Part shown: one piece after another, positions 1 through 11,106 of the stretch
How the letters are laid out: each line of letters begins with the position of its first letter
Numbering within the stretch: position 1 is the stretch's first letter
NCBI GenBank assembly: GCA_002197995.1
Contig: NGZR01000003.1
Location: forward strand, 2,976,001-3,040,000
DNA: 64,000 nucleotides
Source of the DNA: Gaeumannomyces sp. JS-464
Taxonomy: Eukaryota > Ascomycota > Sordariomycetes > Magnaporthales > Magnaporthaceae
Reading direction: 5' to 3'
The notes under the pieces: generated by a model
Told to the model about the DNA's origin: nothing
Databases searched by the model: none
What the model saw: the letters and a program-made list of their open reading frames with translations, nothing else
Program-made: the position numbers and the translations under genes

Positions 1-660
1 AGCTTTTTTTAAAAGTGTTTATGCAATTTAATAAGCTCCGTTACCTGTATTTCCGCTATTAAGGCATGTTTTTTGCCTTAGGTTCTTTATACGCTATAAG
101 CGTAAACCATAATTCGCTAAAACGGTGTGGTTCTTATGCTTTTATGGATTAAGCTATTATAAGCGAACTAAGCTATAGGGAGTAATTGTACCCAGTTGTT
201 TTATTTATAATTAACGTAATAACGTAAATACTGCTTTATGGTTTGGTTCGTCCGCTTCGTTTATCCATTTGTTTAAAGGTGGTAAGCTATGGATAAGGAG
301 TGCTTTGCTTTTAGCCTGCTCGTAAGCCCTTTTTAAAACTTGCTTGTAAATAGCTTGTTTTTATCCGTAATTAGGCGGTTTGGCGTGCCGTATTCCGCTA
401 TTACATGCCTAATAAAAACGTACGCTAGCTCCGTAACGTTGCTACTTTCCTTATATGGTAAAAATAAAGCGTATTTGGTAAACCTATCCACTATTACTAA
501 TATATTATCGTACTTTACTCCAATTAACGGTTTTTTGGATTGGGGAAGTTTAATAACGAAGTTTATAGTGATTTCCTGCTATGCTCCATTTGGTGCTGGC
601 AAAGGTTGCAATAACCCGTACGGTTTGTGCCTATTGGCTTTGTTTTTAGCATAACTTTCG
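1..660 (-). pseudogene. gypsy integrase remnant
   Basis: The minus strand reads a zinc-binding tail (CESYAKNKANRHKPYGLLQP), then the rve core: VKYDNILVIVDRFTKYALFL, RHVIAEYGTPNRLITD and AYHLxTNGxTKRTNQ, where stops or substitutions replace expected Gln residues. An in-frame stop at 579-581 replaces the Trp of the usual WQEIT motif (TGG to TAG), and the first catalytic Asp after it is read as Asn. The domain runs off the left window edge. Confidence 0.85.
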
Positions 661-1084
661 CAATCCTTTATTGCGTTTTATATTTCGGCTCGGGTTTTTG
701 CGAACCCGTGGTGTTGTTATAACCGTTTCCACGTTTTCTTTACGCTTTAATAGCCGTATGCCAACTAGTTGTAAAATTTGTTGGATTTTTTCTGGGGTTT
801 AAACTTTTCCTTATCGAACCGTTTTAGCGAAAATCCTTTATGCCGGGATTAAAGATCCGTTTGGTCCTTTTGCTAAGATTACTTATGTTTTTTTAGGTAT
901 TGCAACCTAGTGGTTCGGTCGTCGGCTTAAGGCATCCGCCCGGCCGTTTTCCGACCCTTTCCGGTATTCGACCCGGATATCGTAGTTTTGCAAAAACTCG
1001 CTCTAACGGATTTGTCGCTTATTTAGGTTTTTGCTTATAGTAAAGTGTGTTAGGTTTTTGTGGTTTATGTATATTATAACCTAA

Positions 1085-1265
1085 TGCTTTGCTTTATAAA
1101 GGTGTGGTCGCCATTTTTCGAATGCTCGGATTATCGCCAAAAGTTCCTTATTATAAATTTGGTAGTTTAACTTAAATCCATTTAACTTTTGCGAAAAGAA
1201 CGCGCAGGGGTGCAGCCGTCCCTGGTCGTTTCGTTGTCCGAGTTGGCCTTCGATCGCGTAATCCG
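1085..1265 (-). pseudogene. gypsy RNase H remnant
   Basis: An open minus-strand stretch reads YAIEGQLGQRNDQGRLHPCA, then FFSQKLNGFKLNYQIYNKEL and LAIIRAFEKWRPHL. This is the characteristic RNase H segment that follows the reverse transcriptase in gypsy Pol. It is one of the least damaged parts of the element and is flanked by stops on both sides. Confidence 0.8.
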
Positions 1266-1679
1266 ACGCGTTAGTTTTAACTTCGAAGGGTTTTTCCGGG
1301 TTTGGGAGTGCTAATACTGGTTTTTTTTACCGCGGCGTCCCGTAATTGTTTAAAAGCCTTTTGTTTTTGCCCTCCTTAACGGAACTAGTGGTCGTTTTTG
1401 GTAAGGTTCGTAAATGGTATAGCGATTTTGCTATAACCACGGATAAACCGCTTGTAAAAGTTTAAAAATCCTAAAAACCCCCGTATTTCCGTAACGTTCC
1501 TAAATGTAAGCCATTTTTTAACTTTTTTAACTTTTTTAGGGTTTATATAAACTTATCTAGGTGTAATTACAAACCTTAGGAAAGCGATTTCCTATGTATG
1601 CCATTTGCACTTTTCGGGCTTAACAAAGAGTTTCGCGTTAAGCAGCTTTTGGAATATTTGGTGCATATATTGTTTATGT

Positions 1680-2120
1680 TTTTTTAATATTTTCGAAAAG
1701 ATTAGGATATTGTCCAAATACGCGAAAACGAAAAGGTCGAAATATTCGCGTAGCATATGGTTAATTATCCTTTAAAACGTGGTTAATGCGTTAGTAAAGC
1801 TAAAGGTTATTACCAGCGATTCGTAGCATTTAAACCTCGTTTTAAAAGCCGTAAGCCACTTTTAGCCTTTTTTAATCCGTATTAAGCTATAAGCTTTCCG
1901 TAGGTCCAAAGCCGTAAAGTATTTAGCTTTCCTAAGCTTATCTCGTAATTTGTTAATAAGGGGTATAAGATACCGATCTTTTATTATAACCTCGTTTAGC
2001 GGGCGGTAGTCGACGCACATTCGCTTCGTCCCGTTTTTTTTTGTTTTTTATAAAATCCCGTATCCTACTGGAAAGTCGAAAAGCTTAATATATCCCTTTT
2101 GCAGGTTTTCCTTTAACTGT
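1680..2120 (-). pseudogene. gypsy reverse transcriptase remnant
   Basis: The minus strand reads KENLQKGYIKLFDFPVGYGI, then CVDYRPLNEVIIKDRYLIPL, YFTALDLRKAYSLIRIKKG, and the active-site box AYLDNILIFSK at about 1,691-1,723. The second metal-binding Asp of the YxDD box is Asn here (GAC-AAT at 1,709-1,714), a single G-to-A change that by itself would abolish polymerase activity. Several in-frame stops are also present. Domain order and motif wording are typical of fungal Ty3/gypsy Pol. Confidence 0.85.
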
Positions 2121-4199
2121 TTTTTTAGCACCTCCTGCTACCGAAGGTTAAATTAGTATAACTTTTAATATTTAAACTGCGTGTTTAGTTTAAGTTTAAT
2201 TTTAAAATCGAACGGTTTATATTTAGGAAATACTGTTTTTAGGTTTTTTTTAAACAACTTTTCGTACTTATGGTATTTTTTCGGAACATTTGCGAGCCGT
2301 TTTTTAATTTGGTCGTTCTGGTCGCTTTCCACTTTAGATAGTCGTGTACTCGTTAATGCTAAATGCGAAGGTGGGCTGTTAAGCCTTATTACCGTCGTAA
2401 CCTCCCTTTATTGCTTCCTATATTTACGGTTTAGGGTTTGTAATTAGTAAACCGTTTTAACTACTTATGGCTTTTCCCATTGGATTTAACCGGTGGCTTA
2501 ATTTATTTTTAAGTTGTTTTTCCTAAGCTAAGGGATTCCGAAAATAACGTTTCCTTTCCTTATATCCAATTCGTTTAATATAACAATAACGTTTTCCCTA
2601 TTTTAAATGCGTAATGTTATTAGTTATGTTTTTCGGTCGATCCATTCCTTATTATAAGCGACGAGTATTTTTTCGACCGTTTTTAATTAGTACGGTTAGT
2701 GTTTCCGTTTCGTTGGGATTTTACACCGTTTAACCGTTTATAGCGATATATAATCGCTTTATGCTTCGTAATCGATTATTACTTTAACCTTTTTCCCTTA
2801 ATATTTCGTCCGGAACGTTAATAGGTCGTATGGCTAACTCGATTTTGCCATCGCGAAGGTTTTTATCGGTTTTCCTTTCCTTCCACTTCGTGCCCTCCGC
2901 TCGGGTGGTTTTTTCAGTTTTTTGGTAAAAGGAACGAATACCGTACGTTCGTCCCTCGGTCCGGGTCGAACGGTACGTACGCCCGCGTAATCCCCTAATG
3001 CTAAGCTTCCGCCTTTTATGCCATATGCTCTTTGCATTTTACAGTTTCGCACTTTCCCTAATCGAGTGTCCTAGTAACATATAGCATTGGGTGCTGTTTA
3101 TTAGGTTTAAAAACTGCGGTAAATTTACCGATCCGGGCTGGTTTTTACCGTGGCAATTGGAATGCTAAACGGGGCTTAATTTTGGGCTCGCTTCCCAATT
3201 TTCGTGGAAAAAAATCGTATTTAAGTTTGGGTTATAAGTGGAATTTGCACTTTTTATAAATGCATTTTGCCCAAAAAAGGTACAAATGTCCAAAGTGCTT
3301 TATGTTAACGCTAAGGTAGTCCTCGGGTTTTAGCGCAGCTTTACCCGGCTCGCTTATATCGTCGGACCGGTAACTAGCGTACTTAACTTCCTGCTAGTCG
3401 TTAAACCACGATAAAGGTTAGCTATTATTTCCGTCCGTTAAAATAGCGTAACATAACGGGCCATTTGGGTGTTTTGGAACCCTAACGTTCCAAAAACACT
3501 CCGATACGTCGAAGGGTGTAAAAGCGCGCTGGTTTTTCCAGCTTATCTGGTTTTCGCGAACTATAAGCGTAAAGGTTTCGCCGTTCGGGCCCTTTGCTTA
3601 TTCCTAAAACTCGGCCACCTTAAAGGTTTAACCGTTTCGGTTTACCTCGGCGTTGGTGTCGAAGTTTTTCGACTTTCGGAAAGGGTGTGTTTAGCTTAAA
3701 AGCTCCTTTCGGGCTTTACTTTCTTTTAACTCGTTTATTAGGACTGCTTTTTCTTAAGTTTCGCGGGGGCGGTACCGTTTTTTCCTTTCGAATCCGTAAG
3801 CCCGGAAGCGACGCGCTGCTTTCCCTCGCTGTCGTATTCGAGCCTTATAGCCCTAAGTATGCAAACGCTTCGGGGTTTCCGAAGGTACCATCCAATAGCC
3901 TTTTTATCGGATTGGTATATAACGCATAGTTCGTCGTAGCAGTACGTCCAATTAAACGTTAGTCCAAAGCACATTCCTTTTTATATCGGGCTATCCCGCG
4001 TTCGCTAAAGGTTCGCTATTTAGCGGTTATTATTTCGCTAAAAGCAGTTAACTTTTATATGGCTAATTTGGCCGCATTTAAAACACTTCCCGTTTTTTGG
4101 GTTTTGTTTCTGCTTTTTTTGCTGCCTTTATTACTAATAAGCGGTTTTCGCATTAAAGTTTATAAGGCTTAAGTACGTCTTATAAGCCGTAATAAGTTG

Positions 4200-5007
4200 C
4201 TATTTAGCTTTTTTTTTAATTAGCTTTGTTATTTTATACCGCACTTTTGGAACCATATCCTTTTTTTTCCTGTTATTATTCGTACAATTTATCGCTAATA
4301 CGGATTGCATTTTTAACGTAATCCGTAAAAAATTCCGGGCGATTTTGCTTCGCGAGCTTATCCTTTACGTTTTCGCGTAATCCGTTATAAAAGTGCAGTA
4401 TTAACGTGGCGTTATTTCAACCGAATTTAATGCTAACCCGTTAAAAATCCGCTGCATATTTAGCTATAAGCTTTCGCTATTTAAAGGCCAGCAAGTTTTT
4501 TTTAGCGATTCGGGTTTCGTCGATTATTCCGAACACTTTTCCGACCTTTTTTCCGAAGGTTTTAAAGCTGGCGAAAACGAGTTTAGTGGTTTTTTGGCTA
4601 TCCTTATACCTTTTAAGGTAATCGCTTTAGGTCGGCTGGAACCATTTTTTCACTTTGCCGTCCAGCCTGGTAGTAGCGTAAGCAACCTTTTGTTCTTCGT
4701 TTACGAACTGCTGTTCGTAAAATTTAAAATAGCTTTTGCATTTGGTAAGGAACGTTTTAAGCTTGCCGTCCTCCCTTTCGTAAAGGTTTAGGGACGGGAA
4801 CTTATACGCTCGGATTGCGATAGGTGCTTTAAAGGATACCAATTTCGTAGTAAGTTGCTTTACCTCGGCTTAGCCTTTGGCGATCTCGTCCGCTATAAGC
4901 TTAAAAAGGCTGGCCGTATTAGCTGCTTCGTTAAGGTCGTACTTAACACCGTTAAAGGTAAAAACCGTAACCTTTTTTTCCTTAGGTTTTTTGCTGCTGC
5001 TCGCTAT
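4200..5007 (-). pseudogene. gypsy Gag remnant
   Basis: The minus-strand frame starting near 5,007 reads a lysine-rich leader, then the Retrotrans_gag core containing FPSLNLYEREDGKLKTFL and KVAYATTRLDGKVKKWF (roughly 4,630-4,790) and, after stops, LHFYNGLRENVKDKLAK (near 4,350). The first codon of the frame is ATA at 5,005-5,007 where ATG would be expected, a G-to-A change that may have removed the start codon. Several in-frame stops follow, but no frameshift was needed to follow the frame. Similarity to fungal gypsy Gag is judged by eye. Confidence 0.75.
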
Positions 5008-5056
5008 GGTTACACTGTCCTCCTTTTAACGAGGTACTAAATAGGATTAGTTAAAA

Positions 5057-5500
5057 TGTTACAATTAGGGGTTTGCTTTTAGGGTAAGGCATTTCGGGGG
5101 AGGTGGAGGACAATATCGCTGGTTTGGGGAACATTGGGGAACACGTAACTTAAAAGGATAATTTAATTGCTTGCCCTAGGGGATGCTTAGGAGCTAACTT
5201 AAGTTAATTAATGCCGAAGCCTTAGCTAAAACTATTTGGCAAAAGGGGAAATCCACTTTTTATATACACGCTAACTTTCCTAATACTTTCTAAATATGTT
5301 AGCTATATTTATAGCTAGTATATCCTCGATGGATATGTTTGCTATATCCATAGCTAACATATCCTAGCTGGATATGCTGGCTATATCTATAGCTAACATA
5401 TTTTGCGAATGTTACGTGACCTGGGTTCCAAAGTGGGCCGTTTTAGCCTTCCCACCTATCCTGGCCACCCCGCACCCTCCTTTTAAGCGCGGTCGTAACA
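5057..5500 (-). repeat. 5' LTR of the gypsy element
   Basis: A 444-bp segment bounded by TGTTAC on the left and GTAACA on the right, giving perfect 6-bp inverted ends. On the minus strand it begins TGTTACGACC and lies immediately upstream of gag. The base after its outer end (5,501) belongs to the interrupted copia RNase H reading frame, which independently fixes this boundary. A likely 5-bp target duplication would be 5,501-5,505, but the other copy is outside the window. The inner half contains three copies of a 39-bp palindromic repeat. No clear primer-binding site remains next to it. Confidence 0.8.
5294..5410. repeat. Three 39-bp palindromic tandem repeats inside the gypsy LTR
   Basis: Units start at 5,294, 5,333 and 5,372 with an exact 39-bp period. 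Each unit begins ATATGYT, continues GCTATAT and then TATAGCTA, and the second and third end AACATAT, so each can fold on itself (arms like ATATGTTAGCTATAT and its complement). The copies differ by a few transitions. Such a minisatellite in the LTR could be a transcription-factor array or a replication-slippage product; the sequence does not decide which. Confidence 0.8.
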
Positions 5501-5501
5501 T

Positions 5502-6642
5502 AACCATCCCGTAAATTTTACTTACGAAAACGCTTTTCGTAACCCTTTTGCATTTAATTAACGTTTAATGCAAAATGTTCCCGATTAGCTAAAAGCTGGT
5601 TTTTTAATCGTCGAATTTTTTATTACCTAGTATAATTACGAACTCGATTTGTAAATTTAGGTTTGGATTGTTTGCGAATAATCCGTCCACGAAAGCGTAA
5701 AGGTTGGTTTTTTACAAATTTAATAAAACGTATTTTAATCTTTTTTATACGTTATCGATTTGCCATTTAATTCTTTTATTTAGCTTAACCACGTCCTTTT
5801 ATCCCGGGTTTTTAGCTTGCGCCGTTACGGAATAATTAAATACGGCTTTCGGTTAGCACATAAAATTAATATATGCGCTTTAAGCTTTTTAAACGATATA
5901 CTTATAACTTAAGCTTTTTAAATCGGTTTTTATTAGTTTAAACCTTTTACCTTATTTTTTTTATCGAATTTCGAGCCTATAATTTCCCATAGGATTTTGC
6001 ACCCGTTAAAGTCGGCTTCGTTCCCGGTTTAAGGATCGATTTCGGTTTTGCACGAAAGCCTGCTTTTTAAATCGCTAATTCTTTTTTTATTAAAAAGTCC
6101 GGATTTCCAAAATTTAAAGTGTCGTTTATTTGCATGCTTACGATTTTAAAGCTTTATCCGCTTTTTAAAATAAGCAAGCAAAAATTATAACTCGACGTTT
6201 GGCAATTTAAGCGCTTTTTATAGTGCTTTTAATAAGTAACGAACTAATGCAAGCCTAATTCCGCGATCTCGTAAAAAGGCTTAATTACTTTAAGTAACGT
6301 GCCCGGTTTAAACCATATTAATAACTTCTTAAATAAGCGCAGGAAAACGTTTTTTTGTAGTTTTAATTCCGACTGGGTGTACGTTTAGCTAATATTTCGG
6401 ATTATTAAACTAAACTTTATAAGCGTAAATAATAGTGCGATCGTTAAAATTAATCGTTAGCTGCATTTTATAATCGTAAAAAATTGCGTAAAAATGTTAT
6501 ATTTTTCCTCGTTGTTATATTTTATAGCTATGAATTTCGATTTTTTAAAGGGTTTCGAGGTTTGCCTTTTTACCTCGTTCATAATCCGTAATCCAAAGAT
6601 CGTGGCTTCGTTAAAAGTCTTTCCGGTAATCGGCTTAATCAT
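5502..6642 (-). pseudogene. copia reverse transcriptase / RNase H remnant
   Basis: The RT starts with IFGLRIMNEVKRQTSKPFKK and KYNIFTQFFTIIKCS (6,457-6,642), continues with FKPGTLLKVIKPFYEIAELG and MQINDTLNF at about 6,115-6,135, where the catalytic Asp pair has become Asn-Asp. RNase H reads FVDGLFANNPNLNLQIEFVI at 5,645-5,696 and CKRVTKSVFVSKIYGMV up to 5,502. There the frame stops abruptly at the gypsy LTR. Compared with intact fungal copia proteins the frame would be expected to continue beyond this point. Confidence 0.8.
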
Positions 6643-7559
6643 TTTAGCGCCGATAAATGCGTCCAGTTTTTATTGGGTTAACTGTTTAAATGGTGGACCG
6701 GGAGCTGTAATTTTGCCTTTTTGTTTAAGTCGGATCGTTAACTGGTAGGATTAGTACTTTTTAACGCTTAAAAACGTCGTATGCATTTGCCGAAAGCTTT
6801 GTTTTATTGCAATTGCTAGTTATGCGTTTTTACAAAAGCGACCTCGTTTGTTAAGGACTTTAAGTAATACCGTAATTTTAAATAAAATGGTTATTTAATC
6901 TTGGGGGTTTTTATTTTGCTGTTTTGCGGCCTTCTTTTTCGGGGGTTTTTTTCGGCGCTTTGGCTATTCGGGCTTAGGGTATTTAAAAGGTGCTAGCTGC
7001 TTTTCGGATTTTTGCACGATAGGTTTTTTTGCTTTATGGTAGGGTTTAACCACCGTGCTTTTAAAAGTTGCGTTGCCGTTAATCGTTTCCACCGTAACTA
7101 ACGTGTTTGTTATGGATAGGACTTTATACGGGCCTTGCTATCCGTCCTTTTCCCGGAATACCAAACCTCGCTTCCCAAAGCTAAAAAGCTCGGAAGCACC
7201 CGTTTTATGTTCGGTCCGTTACGTGCAGTTAATGCTTCCTACATACGTCGTTTATCGTGTAAAATCCGGATTTTTGCTATAGCTTTTTTAATTGCAGCGG
7301 CTTTTTATATTGGGTTTGTAAAAATGGCGATTCGTTATTAATTTGAAGCATTGCTCCAAAAACGAATAATGTAGGGATAAGTCCGTCGGGGCCGGCCGTA
7401 TCGTTTACGGCTTTCACTGCTTTTTAAAGCACCGATTCGAGGTGCATGGTTAAGCACTTTTATCGAATAATATTAAAAGCCCGGCGTAAAAAGGCGTAAT
7501 ATTTTTTAATTTTGCCGATTAACTAATACGTTTCGATTGGGACTTGTTTATAAGTAATT

Positions 7560-8167
7560 TTAAAAAGCTTTACTTCCGCTTAAAATTCGCTCGCGGCGAA
7601 GTTGGTACCGGCATCGTAAAAAATCACGTTAAAAGGCCTTAAATAAACGTTAATTTAGCACCGTTTAAAAGCTTCCCACGTTTTTTTTGCCGATATGTTT
7701 TTAAAAAGCGCTATAGCATTAAAAGCTGTATTCGCATCGATTACGTAAAGGATTGGCTTATAATCGATGTAAAACACGTTTGTAATTATTTCGTAGTTAA
7801 AATCGATATCGTTTTAAAGTTTAAATCGAAAGCGTTATGGTGTAAAACCTTTTTTTTAACAAAAATAGCACATTCGGTTAATTATTGCGAAAGCGTCGCG
7901 ATTAGCCTCGTGCTTTGCACGTTTTAAAACGTTCCAAAATTTATCGACAAATGGGTGCCTAAAACGCTTATGCACGCGCTTTAACTTAGCTTTCGTAAGG
8001 AAAACTGCCCTCGCGATTTTTGTTTCCGTTATAAAGCTAACTGCCGTCGTAACGTGGGTAACGTCGTCGAAAAAAAACCAAAGGTGGCCGTGCCTTTTTA
8101 TAATCGGAACGCGCGTACCGTCGTTTTTTATAAGCTCGTTGCGCGTATTATTTAAGTAAACGTGCAA
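7560..8167 (-). pseudogene. copia integrase remnant
   Basis: A 103-codon open stretch (7,856-8,167) carries VHKRFRHPFVDKF at about 7,937-7,975, the GAG-pre-integrase zinc motif, followed by MCYFC as the Cys pair. Downstream, from about 7,830, the minus strand reads FNYEIITNVFYIDYKPILYV and IDANTAFNAIA, then FYDAGTNFAASEF near 7,600: the copia integrase core, with the first catalytic Asp apparently changed to Asn (DVxY read as NVFY). Confidence 0.8.
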
Positions 8168-9289
8168 TGCATTTATATTTGCAAAGCATAGCAGGAAAAG
8201 GGTCGAAATTGGAATTATAAAAAACGTGATTTGGCCGATTAGGGTCGGAATAATGATTTCTCCGGTGCTGGAAACAGCTTTTCCTAATCCGAAAATTACG
8301 CGTTTTTTATACCTGTTTATATTAACGACGAGATTTGGCTTATAGCGTTAAAATGCGTGAATTTAATCCTTTCCGGCCGTAAAGGTTATCACTGCACTTG
8401 TATTCGGAAAGATCCTTTGCTATTGCTTAATGCTTTGGATTTTGTTTAAACTAATACCTAATTCGCAAAAATATGGGAATAAAGCTTGCTAAATCCCGAG
8501 TTTTAACGCTTATAAATGCGGTAGGTAAAAGCCTTTTTAATTAGGTATGCGGCCGTAACGGAGGTTATAAAATAGCTGCTTTTATAATCCTCCTCTTCCT
8601 TTATTTCTTAATCGTTAAAATTAAAAAATGGCTATTCCTTCTCGTCGGTGCTTTCGGGCTCCATTAATGCGAGGAATTGGGTGTACCTTTTGCGTGGTTT
8701 GTTTTATGCCTTTTTTTGTGCTTTCCACTGTTTTTTAAATCGTCGTTATTCTTTAAAAAAGTAACGTATTAATTTGCAATCCGGCCTTTTGCAAATTTAA
8801 CAACCGCGTATATATGGGCGTAAACGGGGATTTAATCGGAAAGATTTAGGTTTATATGTTTAGTTTCGACTTTTATTATCCTTTTTACGATTTTTGTAAT
8901 TTTTAAACTTCCGTTTTACAAAATAAATGCCGAAAGTGCGTGCGTTTTCCTCCATTTGCAAAATGCTTTTTAATTGGGAAAATAGGCTTTTAAAAGTCCG
9001 GCTGGGATTTATAAAAACGGTTTTAAGCTCCGGTACGCCCTAAATTACCCGTAAAGTGCTTGCAATAAACTGGTTTTCGTTTTAGTAAAACAAGCCGAAA
9101 GCGCGTTAATAAGCTTGTAATTTATTTAAAAGGGCTTGCAAAACCTTTATATTGGATTTGCCTATATTAGCGATTTTTAAACGGACTATTTGGAAAATAA
9201 TCGAGTTTTAATTCGTATAATATAATAATCGGTTAATTTCGATGTTAAAATGCTTTTTAAAAATCATATAAATCTTTTAAAAGGTAAGG

Positions 9290-10220
9290 CTAATACCGAT
9301 ATATCGGGTGTACTACTGCTTGGCTTTGCTTTAAAATGCTAAAAAAAGATCGCATAAAGCTATGGAAATGGTATTTCGAAAGTTTTGCATGTAATTGCGA
9401 AAAATAAAATCTTATCGTCCAAAATACGTATAAATTACCAAAATAACTGTACTTTTTATCCCACGCGCTTTGGAATGCCTTTATTAAGCTTTTGTTAACG
9501 GTAGCGTTAAACACCTTTTTAAAAAGGAGTTGTTTATATCGGGACTTCGCACGTATCGGGGTCCCGTATCGAAAGCGTAAAGTTGTTACAATTTGTGCTT
9601 TTTCGATCGGTAAAATGGATTTTCCGTAATCCTTTTGTTGCATGTATTGGTCGAAGTGGGATTTTGGTATGGCGGTGGTTTTAGGGATCGGCAAAGCTAG
9701 AAATTGATTAACCGGGGGCGTTTATGGATTTGCAAATTGGCTAATTAAGGGTGCAAATTGGCGGGCCGGGGGTGCTTAAGGAACTGCCGATTAGCTAAGT
9801 GGTAAAGGCCGCCGATTTAGTAAAGGAATAATTGGGGGATCGATGCGCTTTTTAGTACGAGTGTTTTTTGTAAAAGGGGGAAATGGGCATCGTATCCGTA
9901 AAAAAGGTTAAAAAGTATTTTCGGAAGCGTAACGGATTTTTAGGCCGCCGGCTTAGTAATTTTTAGATTTTATTTCGGCCAATTTCCCGTTTAATTGTGG
10001 TTTTATTTGGGAAAAAAACGCGGCGTATTCTTTTAAGGGCATCCGGAACGTCGCTTAAATAACTGTTTGGTTTAAAACTCGTGCGATTTTGGGAAATAAG
10101 GGGTTGTAATCCGGTTAATGGGGTTGTTTTAAAGATTAACTCCCATTGCATAACTTGCATAAGTTTTTCGTTAAGCTTCCTTTTAGGCGGACCAAAAACT
10201 GGAATCCCGTAATTTTCCAA
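9290..10220 (-). pseudogene. copia Gag-like region remnant
   Basis: Two open minus-strand segments survive: 9,963-10,220 (basic, Pro-rich, contains FGPPKRKLNEKLMQVMQWEL) and 9,290-9,694 (134 codons, contains TTLRFRYGTPIRAKSRYKQL and KAFQSAWDKKYSYFGNLYVF). Their position upstream of the integrase marks them as the Gag/N-terminal part of the polyprotein. I do not recognise a catalytic motif in them; assignment rests on position and on the same strand and same decay as the downstream domains. Confidence 0.55.
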
Positions 10221-10846
10221 ATGCTTGCGGAAGATTCGAGCGATCCGCTAATCGAGGTTTTCGAAGTGCGTTGCTTCCTACCTTTCGTAATTTTCGAGTA
10301 CGTCGCTTAAAAGGTTATTGCCATGCGTGTTTCCGTATAAAAGCAGTGTTTTAAGCATCCATACGTTCCGGCGAGCAATGGAAACTTCGTTAGGTAATCC
10401 TCCGAGGCTGTAAAAGGGGCTTATTAAAAGGGGGATGTTAATGTTTTGTGCTAAAAATTTGGGGAGGTCGTATAATAAAAGCGTGCTTTTTGTAATTATA
10501 CGTTGCTTATCGCTAAGCTTTTCCGCTTGTTATTCCGAAATGTCGGACATGTTATCGGTAGGGGTTAACGAGCAATATCGTTTAGGTAATCGATTTAAAA
10601 GTTTAATCGCCTGCTTTAGGAAGGTGCTTAAAAGAATTACGTAACGCCCTTTTCACAGTTGTTTAAATTTTACAAATAAAGGTTTAGTCGCCTGCTTTAG
10701 GAAAGTGCCTTTATTATTCGATTAACTCGTGTGTAACGCGCTACCGAGCAGTGAAATACAATTCCTTTGCTTTTAGGCTTTTCCGTTTAACCTAATTGCT
10801 TTAAAAAAAGGTATTAAACGGTTAAACCCTTTACTTTGCTTATTTG

Positions 10847-11106
10847 TGTTACCTTTTTAAGCAAACTAATTAGTGTTGGTAGGAGTGGTACTTTTATAAG
10901 CACGGAGATCTCCTAAAAGGAAAGAATAAAAATTTATAAATTTGGAACTAGTGTTTGTAGTGATGCATATTTGTGTAGAAATTTAGTTATAAAAAAGGGA
11001 TCGCAAAATCCCTTTTTGTAAGCTCGTGGGCGCACGGCCCGTAGGCTTGCGGCTTACGAGGCGTGGGCCCTTTTTGGATGCACGCGCTAAATTACGTGGA
11101 TTAACA
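10847..11106 (-). repeat. Probable 5' LTR of the copia element
   Basis: The outer end at 11,106 reads TGTTAATCC on the minus strand and separates copia from the pogo reading frame. A matching inner end TGTTAC (plus strand, 10,847) would give a 260-bp LTR with TGTTA/TAACA termini. The segment contains an AAAAAGGGAT/ATCCCTTTTT hairpin (about 10,993-11,025) and a GC-rich stretch with inverted GTAAGC/GCTTAC arms (about 11,028-11,070). The inner boundary is a guess because the second LTR is outside the window. Confidence 0.5.

Larger units (their letters stand above)
1..5500 (-). mobile_element. Ty3/gypsy LTR retrotransposon, RIP-degraded, left part outside window
   Basis: Reading the minus strand from 5,500 downwards gives LTR, Gag, protease region, reverse transcriptase, RNase H and integrase, the Ty3/gypsy order. 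The frame can be followed for long stretches without indels but is full of stops that look like CAA, CAG or TGG turned into TAA or TAG, as expected from RIP. The 3' LTR lies beyond position 1. The right end (5,500) falls inside the RNase H domain of a copia element, so this element is the younger insertion. It cannot encode functional protein. Confidence 0.9.
5501..11106 (-). mobile_element. Ty1/copia LTR retrotransposon, RIP-degraded, cut by the gypsy insertion
   Basis: Minus-strand order from 11,106 down is LTR, Gag-like region, GAG-pre-integrase HxxxH motif, integrase core, reverse transcriptase, RNase H, which is the copia order (integrase before RT). The reading frame ends in the RNase H motif exactly where the gypsy LTR starts (5,500). 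The 3' remainder and 3' LTR should lie left of the window, beyond the gypsy element. Stops and G-to-A/C-to-T changes are dense throughout, so it is dead. Confidence 0.85.

Noticed and set aside
5030..5056. Primer-binding site next to the gypsy LTR
   Set aside because: The sequence inside the LTR end does not clearly match a tRNA 3' end; RIP may have altered it, so no site is called.
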